NCBI RefSeq assembly: GCF_003590795.1
Contig: NZ_QYUL01000001.1
Coordinates: 1,877,001-1,941,000, forward strand
Origin: Azospirillum cavernae
GTDB lineage: Bacteria; Pseudomonadota; Alphaproteobacteria; Azospirillales; Azospirillaceae
Length of the DNA: 64,000 bases
Direction of reading: 5' to 3'
In this document: positions 54,841 to 63,619 of the stretch, in pieces
Numbering within the stretch: the first letter of the stretch is position 1
Layout of the letters: each line of letters starts with the position of its first letter
Translations under genes and position numbers: made by a program
Notes under the pieces: generated by a model
What the model saw: only the letters and a program-made list of their open reading frames with translations
Databases searched by the model: none
Told to the model about the DNA's origin: nothing

Positions 54841-57198
54841 ATGAACAGGATCGCACAGGGGTGGCGGCGGGTGCCGACGGTGTCGGCGAAATTTCTGCTG
54901 ATCCTGATTCCCAGCCTTGTTCTTGCCGTTTCGCTGTTTTCCTCGGTTTTTTTCTACAACCGCTACTATGACTTGCGGACGGCGCTGCGCGACAAGGTGT
55001 CCACCATCGCCGACATCAACGCGGCGGCCCTGTCCGCCAGCCTGTGGTCGTTCGACGTCACCGCCATCCGCAACGTCGTCCAGGCCATCGCCGCCAACCG
55101 CGAGTTGGTTTGCGTCGAGGTGTCGGACGATCTGGCCGACGGGCTGTTCGTGTGGCCGGGGGTGGATTGCCCGGTCAACAGCCCCAACATCGAACGACGC
55201 TCCATCAAGGTGCAGAATCTCCAGGTCGGCACCATCACGCTGCATTTCAGCCACGACGCGGTGCGCGAGCAGTTGCGGCAGGAGATTCTGAACACCGCCT
55301 TTCTGCTGCTGATGATGCTGGCGGGCACCATAGCGGCGGCGTTGGCCGCCCTGCGGCTGACCATCGGCAAGCCTCTGCGTCGGCTGATCGCCTCGATCCT
55401 GAATTCCGAACAGGGCAAGGGCCACCGCCCGATCGATTGGAGCGCCGCCGACGAGCTGGGGCGGGTGATTCACGCCTACAACGGCATGCTGGCCCGTTTG
55501 GGGGAGGAGGAAGCCGCCCTGCGCAAGAGCGAGCAGCGGCTGGCTCTGGCCATCACCGCGACGCGCTCCTCGGTCTGGGATTACGACCCGGGCGGCGGCC
55601 AATATTGGTGGTCGAAGGAGTTTCCCGCCCTGCTCGGCTACGGCCCGAACGAGCTGGCGATGACGACCAAGACCTGGGTCTCCCTGCTCCACCCGGACGA
55701 GGCCGAGGACATCGTCGCCGATTCCCGTCGTCGGAAACGCGACAAGGCGCTGGCCTACACCGCCGTGTACCGGATGCGCCGCCGCGATGGCCAATGGGCC
55801 TGGATCGAGGACCGCGCCACCGCCCTGCGCGACGCCAAAGGCACCGCGCTGCGCATCACCGGCACCATGTCCGACGTCACCGAACGGGTTCAGGCCGAGT
55901 TGGATTTGGCGCGCGAACGCAACATCCTGCAAATCACCTTGGACAACACCGACCAGGGCATCATCAAGGTGGACCATGATCTGCGGGTGGTGATGTCCAA
56001 CCGCCGCGCCGCCGAATTCCTGAACATCCCGCCGGAATTCCTCGCCGCCTGCCCGGTCTTCCCCGACATCGTCAGCCTGCAACGCAGCCGGGGCGAGTTC
56101 GACGAGTTGAGCGACGACCCCGACCTCTATCTGGCCTATGGCGGCCGCGCCGACGACGATGAGTTCGGCGGCGGCGTGTGGGAGCAGCCGCTCACCTTCA
56201 AACGCCGCCGCCCCGACGGGCGCATCATCGAGGTGCGAACCAACCCGCTGCCCGAAGGCGGCTTCGTCCGCACCTTCACCGACGTGACGGTGGAGGCCCG
56301 CTCCGCCGAGGAGATCTTCAACGCCATGCAGGCGCTGGGCGCCGCCTACGCCGATTTGAAGGAAACCCAGGCCAGTCTGGTGCAGGCCGAAAAAATGGCC
56401 TCGCTCGCCCTGCTGGTGGCGGGCGTCGCGCACGAGATCAACACGCCCATCGGCATCGCCTATGGCTGCTCCACCCATCTGTCCGGCCGCACCCAGGCGT
56501 TGAGCGCCGCGTTCGAGGGCGGGACGATGAAAAAGTCGGATCTGGCGGCCTATGTGGCGACCGCTGACGATTCCTCCCGCTTGATCCAGCAGAATCTGAC
56601 CCGCGCCGCCGAACTGATCCAGAGCTTCAAGCGCGTCGCCGTCGATCAAACCAGCGAGGAGCGGCGCGCCTTCGATCTGCTCGCCTATCTGGAGGAAATC
56701 GTCACCTCCCTCGGCCCGACCTTGCGCAAGGGGCCGCACCGGGTCGCCATCGCCTGTTCGACCGGCATCGTCATCGACAGCTTCCCCGGCGCGCTCAGCC
56801 AAGTCGTCACCAATCTGGTGATGAACGCGCTGACCCACGCCTTCCCCCCCGACACCAAGGGCCATATGGTGATCGACGTCACCGACCTGAGCGATGGAGA
56901 GATCGAGATCCGTTTCGCCGATGACGGCGTCGGCATCCCGACCGACCATCTGCCCAAGGTGTTCGAGCCGTTTTTCACGACCAAGCGCGGCGCGGGCGGC
57001 AGCGGGCTTGGCCTGCACATCGTCTTCAACCTCGTCACCCAGACCTTGGGCGGGCGGATCTCGGTTGACAGCGCGCCCGGCGATGGAACTACGTTCATTC
57101 TTCGCATTCCGAAATCCGTTCTGGCGGCCCAAACCGTGAGCGTGGACAACGCCCTGACCACCGTCAGCGCCAGCAGCCTGGAGACCGCAGCAGCATGA
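54841..57198 (+). CDS. membrane PAS sensor histidine kinase
   Basis: 785 residues from 54841. Membrane helices are at about 20-40 (FLLILIPSLVLAVSLFSSVF) and 155-180 (FLLLMMLAGTIAAALAALRL), with a periplasmic sensor between and a HAMP linker after. PAS domain 1 is at about 235-355 and PAS domain 2 at 365-500. HisKA-type His531 sits in GVAHEINTPIGIAYG, and the ATPase has NLVMNALTHAFPP and FTTKRGAGGSGLGLHIVF. Its stop overlaps the hybrid kinase start (ATGA). Divergent from the partner-switching set. Confidence 0.93.
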   Translation: MNRIAQGWRRVPTVSAKFLLILIPSLVLAVSLFSSVFFYNRYYDLRTALRDKVSTIADINAAALSASLWSFDVTAIRNVVQAIAANRELVCVEVSDDLADGLFVWPGVDCPVNSPNIERRSIKVQNLQVGTITLHFSHDAVREQLRQEILNTAFLLLMMLAGTIAAALAALRLTIGKPLRRLIASILNSEQGKGHRPIDWSAADELGRVIHAYNGMLARLGEEEAALRKSEQRLALAITATRSSVWDYDPGGGQYWWSKEFPALLGYGPNELAMTTKTWVSLLHPDEAEDIVADSRRRKRDKALAYTAVYRMRRRDGQWAWIEDRATALRDAKGTALRITGTMSDVTERVQAELDLARERNILQITLDNTDQGIIKVDHDLRVVMSNRRAAEFLNIPPEFLAACPVFPDIVSLQRSRGEFDELSDDPDLYLAYGGRADDDEFGGGVWEQPLTFKRRRPDGRIIEVRTNPLPEGGFVRTFTDVTVEARSAEEIFNAMQALGAAYADLKETQASLVQAEKMASLALLVAGVAHEINTPIGIAYGCSTHLSGRTQALSAAFEGGTMKKSDLAAYVATADDSSRLIQQNLTRAAELIQSFKRVAVDQTSEERRAFDLLAYLEEIVTSLGPTLRKGPHRVAIACSTGIVIDSFPGALSQVVTNLVMNALTHAFPPDTKGHMVIDVTDLSDGEIEIRFADDGVGIPTDHLPKVFEPFFTTKRGAGGSGLGLHIVFNLVTQTLGGRISVDSAPGDGTTFILRIPKSVLAAQTVSVDNALTTVSASSLETAAA

Positions 57199-60100
57199 GC
57201 ATGGGCGCGCTCGCCGACCGTTCGTTCGACGACGACGACATCCTGTTCGCGGATGAGGATGAGTCCGGCCATGGCGGCGCCGGTCCGGCGGCGGACGCGC
57301 CGCCGCCATGGACCATTCTGGTGGTGGACGACGAGACCGACGTCCATCTGATGACCAGCCTGCTGCTGGCCGACGTCGCCTTTCAGAAGCGCTCGCTTGA
57401 CCTCATCAGCGCCCACACCGCCGCCGACGCCCGCCTGATCCTGGAAAACCGGCCCGACGTCGCCGTCATCCTGCTGGACGTGGTGATGGAGGAGGATGAT
57501 TCCGGCCTGAAGCTGGTGCGCTGGATCCGCGACGATCTGGGCAACCGCGACGTCCGCATCATCCTGCGCACCGGCCAGCCCGGACAGGCGCCGCAGCGCG
57601 ACGTGATCGTCGATTACGACATCAACGATTACAAGCCCAAGGCCGACCTGTCGGCGGAAAGCCTGTTCACCGCCGTCATCGCCGCGCTGCGCGCCTTCGA
57701 TCAAATCCAATCCATCGAGACCCGCGTCGCCGAGCGCACCCGCGAACTGCACGAAAGCCGCGAGCAGATCAGCGCCGTGCTGGAGGCCAGCCCAATCGGC
57801 GTCTGCGCCTATGACGAAAGCGGCATCATCGTTCTGACCAACCACCGGCTGGTCACGCTGCTCGGCATCGCCAAGGAACGCTTGATCGGCGCCAGCATCG
57901 GCGAGTTGTTCGCCCCGATGGACGACCGCCAGGACGAACAGCGCTGGCTGTTCTACCGCCGCCAGATCCGCGACGCCGAGGTGAAGCTGTGCCGGGCCGA
58001 CGGCTCCACCTTCTGGGCCTTGATGACGGTCGATCCGGCCATCGTCGATGGGCAGGAGGTCTTCCTGTCCTGGATCTACGACATCACCCGCCGCAAGCTG
58101 GCCGAACGCCAGATGGAAAACGCCAAGGAACAGGCCGAACAGGCGACCAAGGCGAAATCCGCCTTCCTCGCCACCATGAGCCACGAGATTCGCACGCCGA
58201 TGAACGGCGTTCTCGGCATGCTGGGGCTGTTGGAGCGCACCGATCTGGACGCGCATCAACTCGACACCGTGGCGACGATGCGCGAATCGGCCACCTCGCT
58301 GTTGCGCATCATCGACGACATCCTCGATTTCTCGAAGATCGAGGCTGGCAAGATGGACGTCGAGCGGGTGGTGGTCTCCATCCCCGCCCTGGTCGAAGGG
58401 GTGGCGGAAACGCTGGCCCCCTCGGCCCGCGCCAAGGGGCTGGCGCTGCTGACCTACGTCGATCCCACCATCCCCGCCGCCCTGCTGGGCGATCCGGTGC
58501 GGCTGCGGCAAATCCTGTTCAATCTGGGCGGCAACGCCATCAAATTCACCGAAAGCGGGCGGATCGTCGTGCGCGTGGCGTTGAGCGGGTTGAGCCAGGA
58601 CAGCGCCGCCCTGCGGATCGAGGTGATCGACACCGGCATCGGCATTCCCGACGCGGCGCGGCGGCGGCTGTTCCAACCCTTCACCCAGGCCGAAAGCTCG
58701 ACCACCCGGCGCTTCGGCGGCACTGGCCTTGGCCTGTCGATCAGCCGCCGTCTGGCCGCCCTGATGGACGGCGAAATCGGCGTGGACAGCGCGCCCGGCA
58801 GCGGCTCCACCTTCTGGCTGACGCTGACGCTGGACCGGGCGGAGGCTTCGCCGCTCCCCGGAGAGCCGCTGGCGTCGCTGGGGAGCGTCTCGGCGGCGGA
58901 GGTCGATCTCCGTGGCCTCACCGTTCTGCTGGGGGTTCCCGACGACACCGAACGCAGCTTTCTGTCCTGCTATCTGGAAGCGGAAGGCGCGCGGGTTCTG
59001 CCGGCGGGCAACCCGCAGGAACTCGCCACACAAGCCCGCATCGCGCGCGAGGCGGGTTGCCCGACCAGCGTCGTCGCGGTGGATGAGGCGTTGCACGTCC
59101 CCGCCGCCGCCTGCGCGCCCGAAGAGTTTGGGCGGCGCAGCGGCGAAGCCTGCCCGCCCATCGTCCTGTTGCTCCATGGAGCCGGAGGCGACCGCCGCAG
59201 CGACAACGCCGTGCCGCTGGGCCGTCCCATCCGCCGCTTGCCCCTGTTGCGGGCAGTCGCCGCCGCCGCAGGCCGCGCCCCGGCCCCGGCGTTGGACACG
59301 CCTCTCCCGCCAGTGGGCAACCCATCACCCGAAGACTCCCTCCCTCGTCCGCAACCCGCGCCCGCACGCGCCTCCTCCGCTCCCCAGCCCCCGGATCTGG
59401 ACCAAGCGCTCGCCCAGGGGCGTCTCATTCTGGTGGCGGAAGACAACCCGGTGAACCGAAAGGTTCTGCTGATGCAGTTGCACGCGCTGGGCTACGCCGC
59501 CGAAATGACCGCTGGCGGCGCCGAGGCGCTGGCGGCGTGGCACGGACCGCGCCGTTACGCCCTGTTGCTGACCGACGTCCAGATGCCGGAGATTGACGGC
59601 TTCGAGCTGACCCGCCGCATCCGCAGCGCCGAGCAGGAGGGGCGTGGCCCCGCCGACGCCGGGCGTCTGCCGATCATCGCCATCACCGCCAACGCCGCGC
59701 CGGGCGAGGTGGCGAGCTATCGCGCCGCCAACATGGACGATGTTCTGAGCAAGCCGCTGGACCTGTCCCAACTGGCCGCCACGCTGGCCCGCTGGATGCC
59801 GTCGGCCGAGCAGGGGGAGGAGGCGAAGCTCCCCGCTCTCCGTTCCCCCGCCCGCGACGAATCGACCGCGCCCACCCCCACGCCCGAGCCGGACGCCCCC
59901 ATCGATTTGACCTCGCTGCGCGACCTGTGCGGCGGCGACGCGGCGATGCTGGCCGAGTTGCTGAATGATTTCCTGTCCATCAGCCGGACCATCGTGACCG
60001 CGCTGGACGCCGCCGTGGCGGGCCAGGATCTGGCCGGGGTGCGCGCCTGCGCCCACAATCTGAAAGGCTCCTCGCGCAACGCCGGAGCCAAAGCTCTGGC

Positions 60101-60224
60101 CGCCGCCGCCCTGCGGTTGGAGCAGGCGGCGACCGACAGCGCCGATTGGTCGAACCTGTGCGCGCTGGCCGACCAGTTGCGCGCCGCCTTCACCTCTCTT
60201 GAGCAGCATCTGGCGCAATCATGA
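57195..60224 (+). CDS. hybrid histidine kinase: REC-PAS-HisKA-HATPase-REC-Hpt
   Basis: 1009 residues. An N-terminal receiver has Asp95 in VILLDVVMEED, followed by a coiled coil and PAS (about 190-310). The kinase has His330 in MSHEIRTPMNGVLGM and GTGLGLSISRRLAALMDG. A Pro-rich linker follows, then a second receiver with Asp794 in LLLTDVQMPEIDGFELTR, and an Hpt domain with His954 in CAHNLKGSSRNAGAKAL. This is a full phosphorelay in one protein, probably receiving phosphate from the kinase encoded just upstream through its N-terminal receiver. Confidence 0.94.
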   Translation: MSMGALADRSFDDDDILFADEDESGHGGAGPAADAPPPWTILVVDDETDVHLMTSLLLADVAFQKRSLDLISAHTAADARLILENRPDVAVILLDVVMEEDDSGLKLVRWIRDDLGNRDVRIILRTGQPGQAPQRDVIVDYDINDYKPKADLSAESLFTAVIAALRAFDQIQSIETRVAERTRELHESREQISAVLEASPIGVCAYDESGIIVLTNHRLVTLLGIAKERLIGASIGELFAPMDDRQDEQRWLFYRRQIRDAEVKLCRADGSTFWALMTVDPAIVDGQEVFLSWIYDITRRKLAERQMENAKEQAEQATKAKSAFLATMSHEIRTPMNGVLGMLGLLERTDLDAHQLDTVATMRESATSLLRIIDDILDFSKIEAGKMDVERVVVSIPALVEGVAETLAPSARAKGLALLTYVDPTIPAALLGDPVRLRQILFNLGGNAIKFTESGRIVVRVALSGLSQDSAALRIEVIDTGIGIPDAARRRLFQPFTQAESSTTRRFGGTGLGLSISRRLAALMDGEIGVDSAPGSGSTFWLTLTLDRAEASPLPGEPLASLGSVSAAEVDLRGLTVLLGVPDDTERSFLSCYLEAEGARVLPAGNPQELATQARIAREAGCPTSVVAVDEALHVPAAACAPEEFGRRSGEACPPIVLLLHGAGGDRRSDNAVPLGRPIRRLPLLRAVAAAAGRAPAPALDTPLPPVGNPSPEDSLPRPQPAPARASSAPQPPDLDQALAQGRLILVAEDNPVNRKVLLMQLHALGYAAEMTAGGAEALAAWHGPRRYALLLTDVQMPEIDGFELTRRIRSAEQEGRGPADAGRLPIIAITANAAPGEVASYRAANMDDVLSKPLDLSQLAATLARWMPSAEQGEEAKLPALRSPARDESTAPTPTPEPDAPIDLTSLRDLCGGDAAMLAELLNDFLSISRTIVTALDAAVAGQDLAGVRACAHNLKGSSRNAGAKALAAAALRLEQAATDSADWSNLCALADQLRAAFTSLEQHLAQS

Positions 60225-61591
60225 GCGACCGCACCCTCATCAACCGCCGCGACGCCCTGGCGCTGCTGGGGGGGGCCGCCGCGTCCGCCGCGACGCCAAG
60301 CTGGGCGCAAGACGCGGCGGCGCCGCTGCCGATTCCCCGTCTGGGCGAGGAGTTGACCCCCTTCGGGGCGATCCGGGCGGGCAACCGCACCCGCGTCATT
60401 CCGGCCTGGAAAGGCGGCTTGACCACGCCACCCAAGGGCTACGCGCCGGGCCGCCACAGCCCGGATCCCTACATTGAGGATGGCCGCTGGATCACCGTTG
60501 GACCGGCTGACGTCGAGCGTTACAAGATTCGCCTGTCCGCCGGGCTGCAAGCCCTGTTGGCGAAATACCCGACCACGTTTGAGATTCCGGTTTTCCCCTG
60601 CCGCCGCAGCGCCGCAGCGCCGCAGCGCGTCTATGACGCGTGCTTGGAAAACGCCGGACGCGCCGCGCTGGGCGAAAACGGGCTGGTGCTGTCCGGCGCG
60701 CGGGTTGGCGTGCCCTTCCCCATTCCCGCCAACGGCGTGCAAGCGATGTGGAACCATCTGCTGCGCTGGCGCGGCACGGCGATGACCCACACCAGCCAAA
60801 CCGTTCTGCCCAGCGGCGATGGACGCCTGACCGACCGGCTGTACCGCGAGGATTTCGCCTTCCCCTACGCGGCGGGAGAAGACGGCAAACCGCTGCTCTA
60901 CCGCCGCACCAGCCTGACCCCGGCGGATCAAGCCGGCACCACCCTGCTAACCCAGGCGACGCTGAATCCCATCCAGTCCGGCTTTCGCGCCTGGCTGCGC
61001 ATGGGGGAGCGCGGGCGCGTGGTCGCCGCCCCCGATTTCCTCTATGACGTGGCCGACCCCGCCACCGACGGCGTGTGCACCGCCGACATGTTCGACATGT
61101 TCAGCGGGCCGCTCGACCGATTCGATTTCACGCTGATTTCGCGGCGGGAAATGTATGTCCCCTACAACGCGTATCGCCTGAACACGCCCAGCCTCGCCCC
61201 CCATGAGTTTCTGTGGTACGGCCACCCGAACCCGCAATTTCTGCGTTATGAGATGCACCGGGTGTGGATCGTCGACGCCCGCCTGAAGCCGAACTTCCAG
61301 CACAAGCTGCCCGACCGCACCTATTACCTGGACGAGGATTCCTGGCAAATCGTCATGGCCGAGCATTACAACGGCAAGGGCGAGTTGCAGCGCTACGCCG
61401 AGGCGCACAACGTCGCCCATTGGCAAGTTCCCGCCTTCGTCCCCGCCGCCGAGTTCATCTATGATCTGACCGGCGAGCGTTACGTCGCGCGCGGCATCGA
61501 CAATCTGCAACGCCCGCCGGTCTTCGACAAGCCGCTCAAGCCCGAAGAGTTCACCCCGGAATCGCTGGTCCGCCGGGGACGGCGGGACTGA
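60221..61591 (+). CDS. DUF1329 periplasmic protein with Tat-like signal
   Basis: 456 residues; starts in an ATGA overlap with the hybrid kinase gene. The N-terminus has a twin-arginine pattern (LINRRDALALLGGAAASAAT) ending near PSWAQ. The DUF1329 core includes FPIPANGVQAMWNHLLRWRG and a long aromatic-rich C-terminal half (YYLDEDSWQIVMAEHYNGKG). DUF1329 proteins are LolA-like periplasmic proteins often linked to RND-type lipid export. Operon placement with two kinases is unusual and suggests it is either signalled to or senses for them. Confidence 0.88.
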   Translation: MSDRTLINRRDALALLGGAAASAATPSWAQDAAAPLPIPRLGEELTPFGAIRAGNRTRVIPAWKGGLTTPPKGYAPGRHSPDPYIEDGRWITVGPADVERYKIRLSAGLQALLAKYPTTFEIPVFPCRRSAAAPQRVYDACLENAGRAALGENGLVLSGARVGVPFPIPANGVQAMWNHLLRWRGTAMTHTSQTVLPSGDGRLTDRLYREDFAFPYAAGEDGKPLLYRRTSLTPADQAGTTLLTQATLNPIQSGFRAWLRMGERGRVVAAPDFLYDVADPATDGVCTADMFDMFSGPLDRFDFTLISRREMYVPYNAYRLNTPSLAPHEFLWYGHPNPQFLRYEMHRVWIVDARLKPNFQHKLPDRTYYLDEDSWQIVMAEHYNGKGELQRYAEAHNVAHWQVPAFVPAAEFIYDLTGERYVARGIDNLQRPPVFDKPLKPEEFTPESLVRRGRRD

Positions 61592-61635
61592 GCGGCAATC
61601 CTCCCGCGCGTCGATCCGCGTGAGCGATTAAACGC

Positions 61636-61651
61636 TCAACCATATGGTTGA
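61636..61651. promoter_or_regulatory. ArsR operator-like perfect palindrome
   Basis: TCAACCATATGGTTGA, a perfect 16-bp palindrome 32 bases before the arsR start codon. Confidence 0.8.
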
Positions 61652-61677
61652 CTGTTCATCGGCTTGCGCCTACATTA

Positions 61678-61691
61678 AACCACATGGTTGA
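61678..61691. promoter_or_regulatory. second ArsR operator overlapping the start codon
   Basis: AACCACATGGTTGA repeats the upstream palindrome with one mismatch and contains the ATG of arsR, so bound repressor could block initiation directly. Confidence 0.65.
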
Positions 61692-62046
61692 ATATAATCC
61701 CTCCCCATTGGACAGCGTGTTTCAGGCGCTCAGCGACTCCACCCGGCGACAAATGTTGCGGGAGTTGGCGGATGGCGAACGCACGGTCGGGCAACTGGCC
61801 GAACCCTTCGCCATGTCGCTGGCGGCGGCCTCGAAACACATCAAGGTTTTGGAAAGCGCCGGGCTGATCCGGCGCGAGGTTCGCGGGCGCACCCATCTGT
61901 GCCGTCTCGACCCTTCCCCCCTGTCCAACGCCCAGCGCTGGTTGGCCTCTTACGAGGCGTTCTGGACCGACCGCCTGTCCGTCCTCGACCGGCTGCTGCG
62001 CGACGCCCCCGCCACTCCAACAACCGACAAGGATGCCGACCCATGA
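61684..62046 (+). CDS. ArsR-family transcriptional regulator
   Basis: 120 residues from 61684. The winged HTH has DSVFQALSDSTRRQMLRELA, RTVGQLAEPFAMSLAAASKH and IKVLESAGLIRREVRGRTHL. Metal-binding cysteines of classical ArsR are absent, matching the subgroup paired with AHSA1 proteins. Its stop overlaps the start of such a gene (ATGA), and two palindromes suggest autoregulation. Confidence 0.93.
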   Translation: MVEYNPSPLDSVFQALSDSTRRQMLRELADGERTVGQLAEPFAMSLAAASKHIKVLESAGLIRREVRGRTHLCRLDPSPLSNAQRWLASYEAFWTDRLSVLDRLLRDAPATPTTDKDADP

Positions 62047-62591
62047 CCGAAGCCACGACGCTCGACGCTCCCGCCGAATCCTTCGCCCGGTGGAGCGAGC
62101 CTCTGACCTTGACCATTCAACGGCTTTTGCCCGGCCCCATCGAACGCTGTTGGGCGTATTTGACCGACAGCGATCTGCGTCGGCAATGGCTGGCGGCGGG
62201 CGACATGCCCGACCAGACCGGCGTGCCATTCGAACTGGTCTGGCGCAACGACGAGCTGACCAATCCACCCGGCCAGCGGCCCGACGGTTTCGCCGCCGAA
62301 CACCGGATGGAAAGCCGCGTTCTGGCGCTGGACCCGCCCCACCGGCTGGTCATCGCCTGGGGAACCGCCAGCGAGGTGGATTTCACGTTGGAATCGAAGG
62401 GCGACCGGGTGCTGTTGACCCTGGTCCACCGCCGGGCGCCGGATTCCGCCATGCTGCTGAAGGTCAGCGCCGGGTGGCACATCCACCTTGATCTGCTTGC
62501 CGACCGTTTGGCGGGCGCCGCTTCCCTGCCCTTCTGGAACCGCTGGGCTGATCTGAACGCCGCGTATCAGAAACGCCGGACCGCCGACTGA
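62043..62591 (+). CDS. AHSA1/SRPBCC-domain protein
   Basis: 182 residues. LTLTIQRLLPGPIERCWAYL, TDSDLRRQWLAAGDM, MESRVLALDPPHRLVIAWGT and a C-terminal VSAGWHIHLDLLADRLAG form a START-like hydrophobic-ligand fold. Translationally coupled to ArsR. The ligand is unknown. Confidence 0.9.
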   Translation: MTEATTLDAPAESFARWSEPLTLTIQRLLPGPIERCWAYLTDSDLRRQWLAAGDMPDQTGVPFELVWRNDELTNPPGQRPDGFAAEHRMESRVLALDPPHRLVIAWGTASEVDFTLESKGDRVLLTLVHRRAPDSAMLLKVSAGWHIHLDLLADRLAGAASLPFWNRWADLNAAYQKRRTAD

Positions 62592-62607
62592 ACGCGGTCG
62601 CCGCTCC

Positions 62608-63432
62608 TCAGGCTGTCCGCCGCTCCAGCTTGCGGGCGCGGCGCTCCACCAGCCACCAGGCCCCGCGCGAGGCGACGCTGGACAGCGCGGAGTGCGGCTT
62701 CAGCCCGCAGGCCTTGAACACCATGGCGACCGCCCGATCAATGTGCTTGGGCCGGTAGCGGCCATAAGCGCGGCGCATGTAGGCGGCGTTGCAGCGGGCG
62801 TGATCGTAGGCGGAGTCCACCGCCTCGTTCGCGGCGAAATAGGCGTAGGCGAGTTCGTCATCCTCGGACTCGCCGATGCGCGACAGGGCGACCTTCAGGC
62901 GCTGAAACTTGGTCAGCCCCTCCAACTCCAGATACTTCTTCGAGTAATCGTAGAAAATCTTGTAGTGGCGCAACTCGTCCGCCGCGATCCGGCGGCAAAT
63001 CTCCTGCAACAGCGGTTCGTCGGTCGAATCGCCGATGGCGGCGTAATAGGAGCTGGTGCCGGTTTCGACGATGCAGCGCGCGATCATTTCGCCGGTGCGC
63101 GACCCGCGCACCGAAGCGTCGAGATCAATCGGCACCCGATAGCCCGCGCGGAACCGCTCCACCGCCGCGTCAAAGTCAAAGGACGGATCGACCAGAGCCG
63201 CCCAACGGCCCAGCGCCAACCCATGCTGGACCTCTTCCGCCGCCCAGCCGCGCGCGACCTCCTGGAAAACAGGGTCGTCCTTGAAGACGTTGCACAGATA
63301 GGCCGTGTAGTCGTTGGCGTTGACCTCCACCAGGGCCGCCGCCTTAATCAGGGGAACCAGATCAGGGTCCACCTTGCTGCGGTCAAACTGCTCCCAGGGA
63401 AGGTCGTCGAGTCGCCAATGCCCCCGCGCCAT
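62608..63432 (-). CDS. ferritin-fold di-iron protein (acyl-ACP desaturase/rubrerythrin-like)
   Basis: 274 residues from 63432, with GGAGGAG upstream. Helices carry two E/D-E-x2-H iron motifs, WAAEEVQHGLALGRW and IAADELRHYKIFYD, plus NANDYTAYLCNVF and TGTSSYYAAIGDSTDEPLL. This resembles the acyl-ACP desaturase-like ferritin branch. Substrate and function are uncertain. Located between the AHSA1 gene and atpC on the opposite strand to AHSA1. Confidence 0.75.
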   Translation of the reverse strand: MARGHWRLDDLPWEQFDRSKVDPDLVPLIKAAALVEVNANDYTAYLCNVFKDDPVFQEVARGWAAEEVQHGLALGRWAALVDPSFDFDAAVERFRAGYRVPIDLDASVRGSRTGEMIARCIVETGTSSYYAAIGDSTDEPLLQEICRRIAADELRHYKIFYDYSKKYLELEGLTKFQRLKVALSRIGESEDDELAYAYFAANEAVDSAYDHARCNAAYMRRAYGRYRPKHIDRAVAMVFKACGLKPHSALSSVASRGAWWLVERRARKLERRTA

Positions 63433-63560
63433 GCTCCGCTTCTCCTCCGCCGCCCGTTCCGGCAACATCATCGCACGCTCCGAAGATGAAGCAGAGGCAT
63501 GCCCGCGTCATCGTTCTTATTCGACTGTTGAATGTAGTCAGAGTTTACCGCGTTGCAACA

Positions 63561-63595
63561 GAAACGGGCGGTTCGGATGACCGAACCGCCCGCTC
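63561..63595 (-). terminator. terminator of the ATP synthase operon
   Basis: CGGGCGGTTCGG and CCGAACCGCCCG pair perfectly around a 4-base loop; on the minus strand the stem is followed by TTTCTG. It lies 25 bases beyond the atpC stop. Confidence 0.85.
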
Positions 63596-63619
63596 TTCTC
63601 AATCCCTCGACGCCGATGC

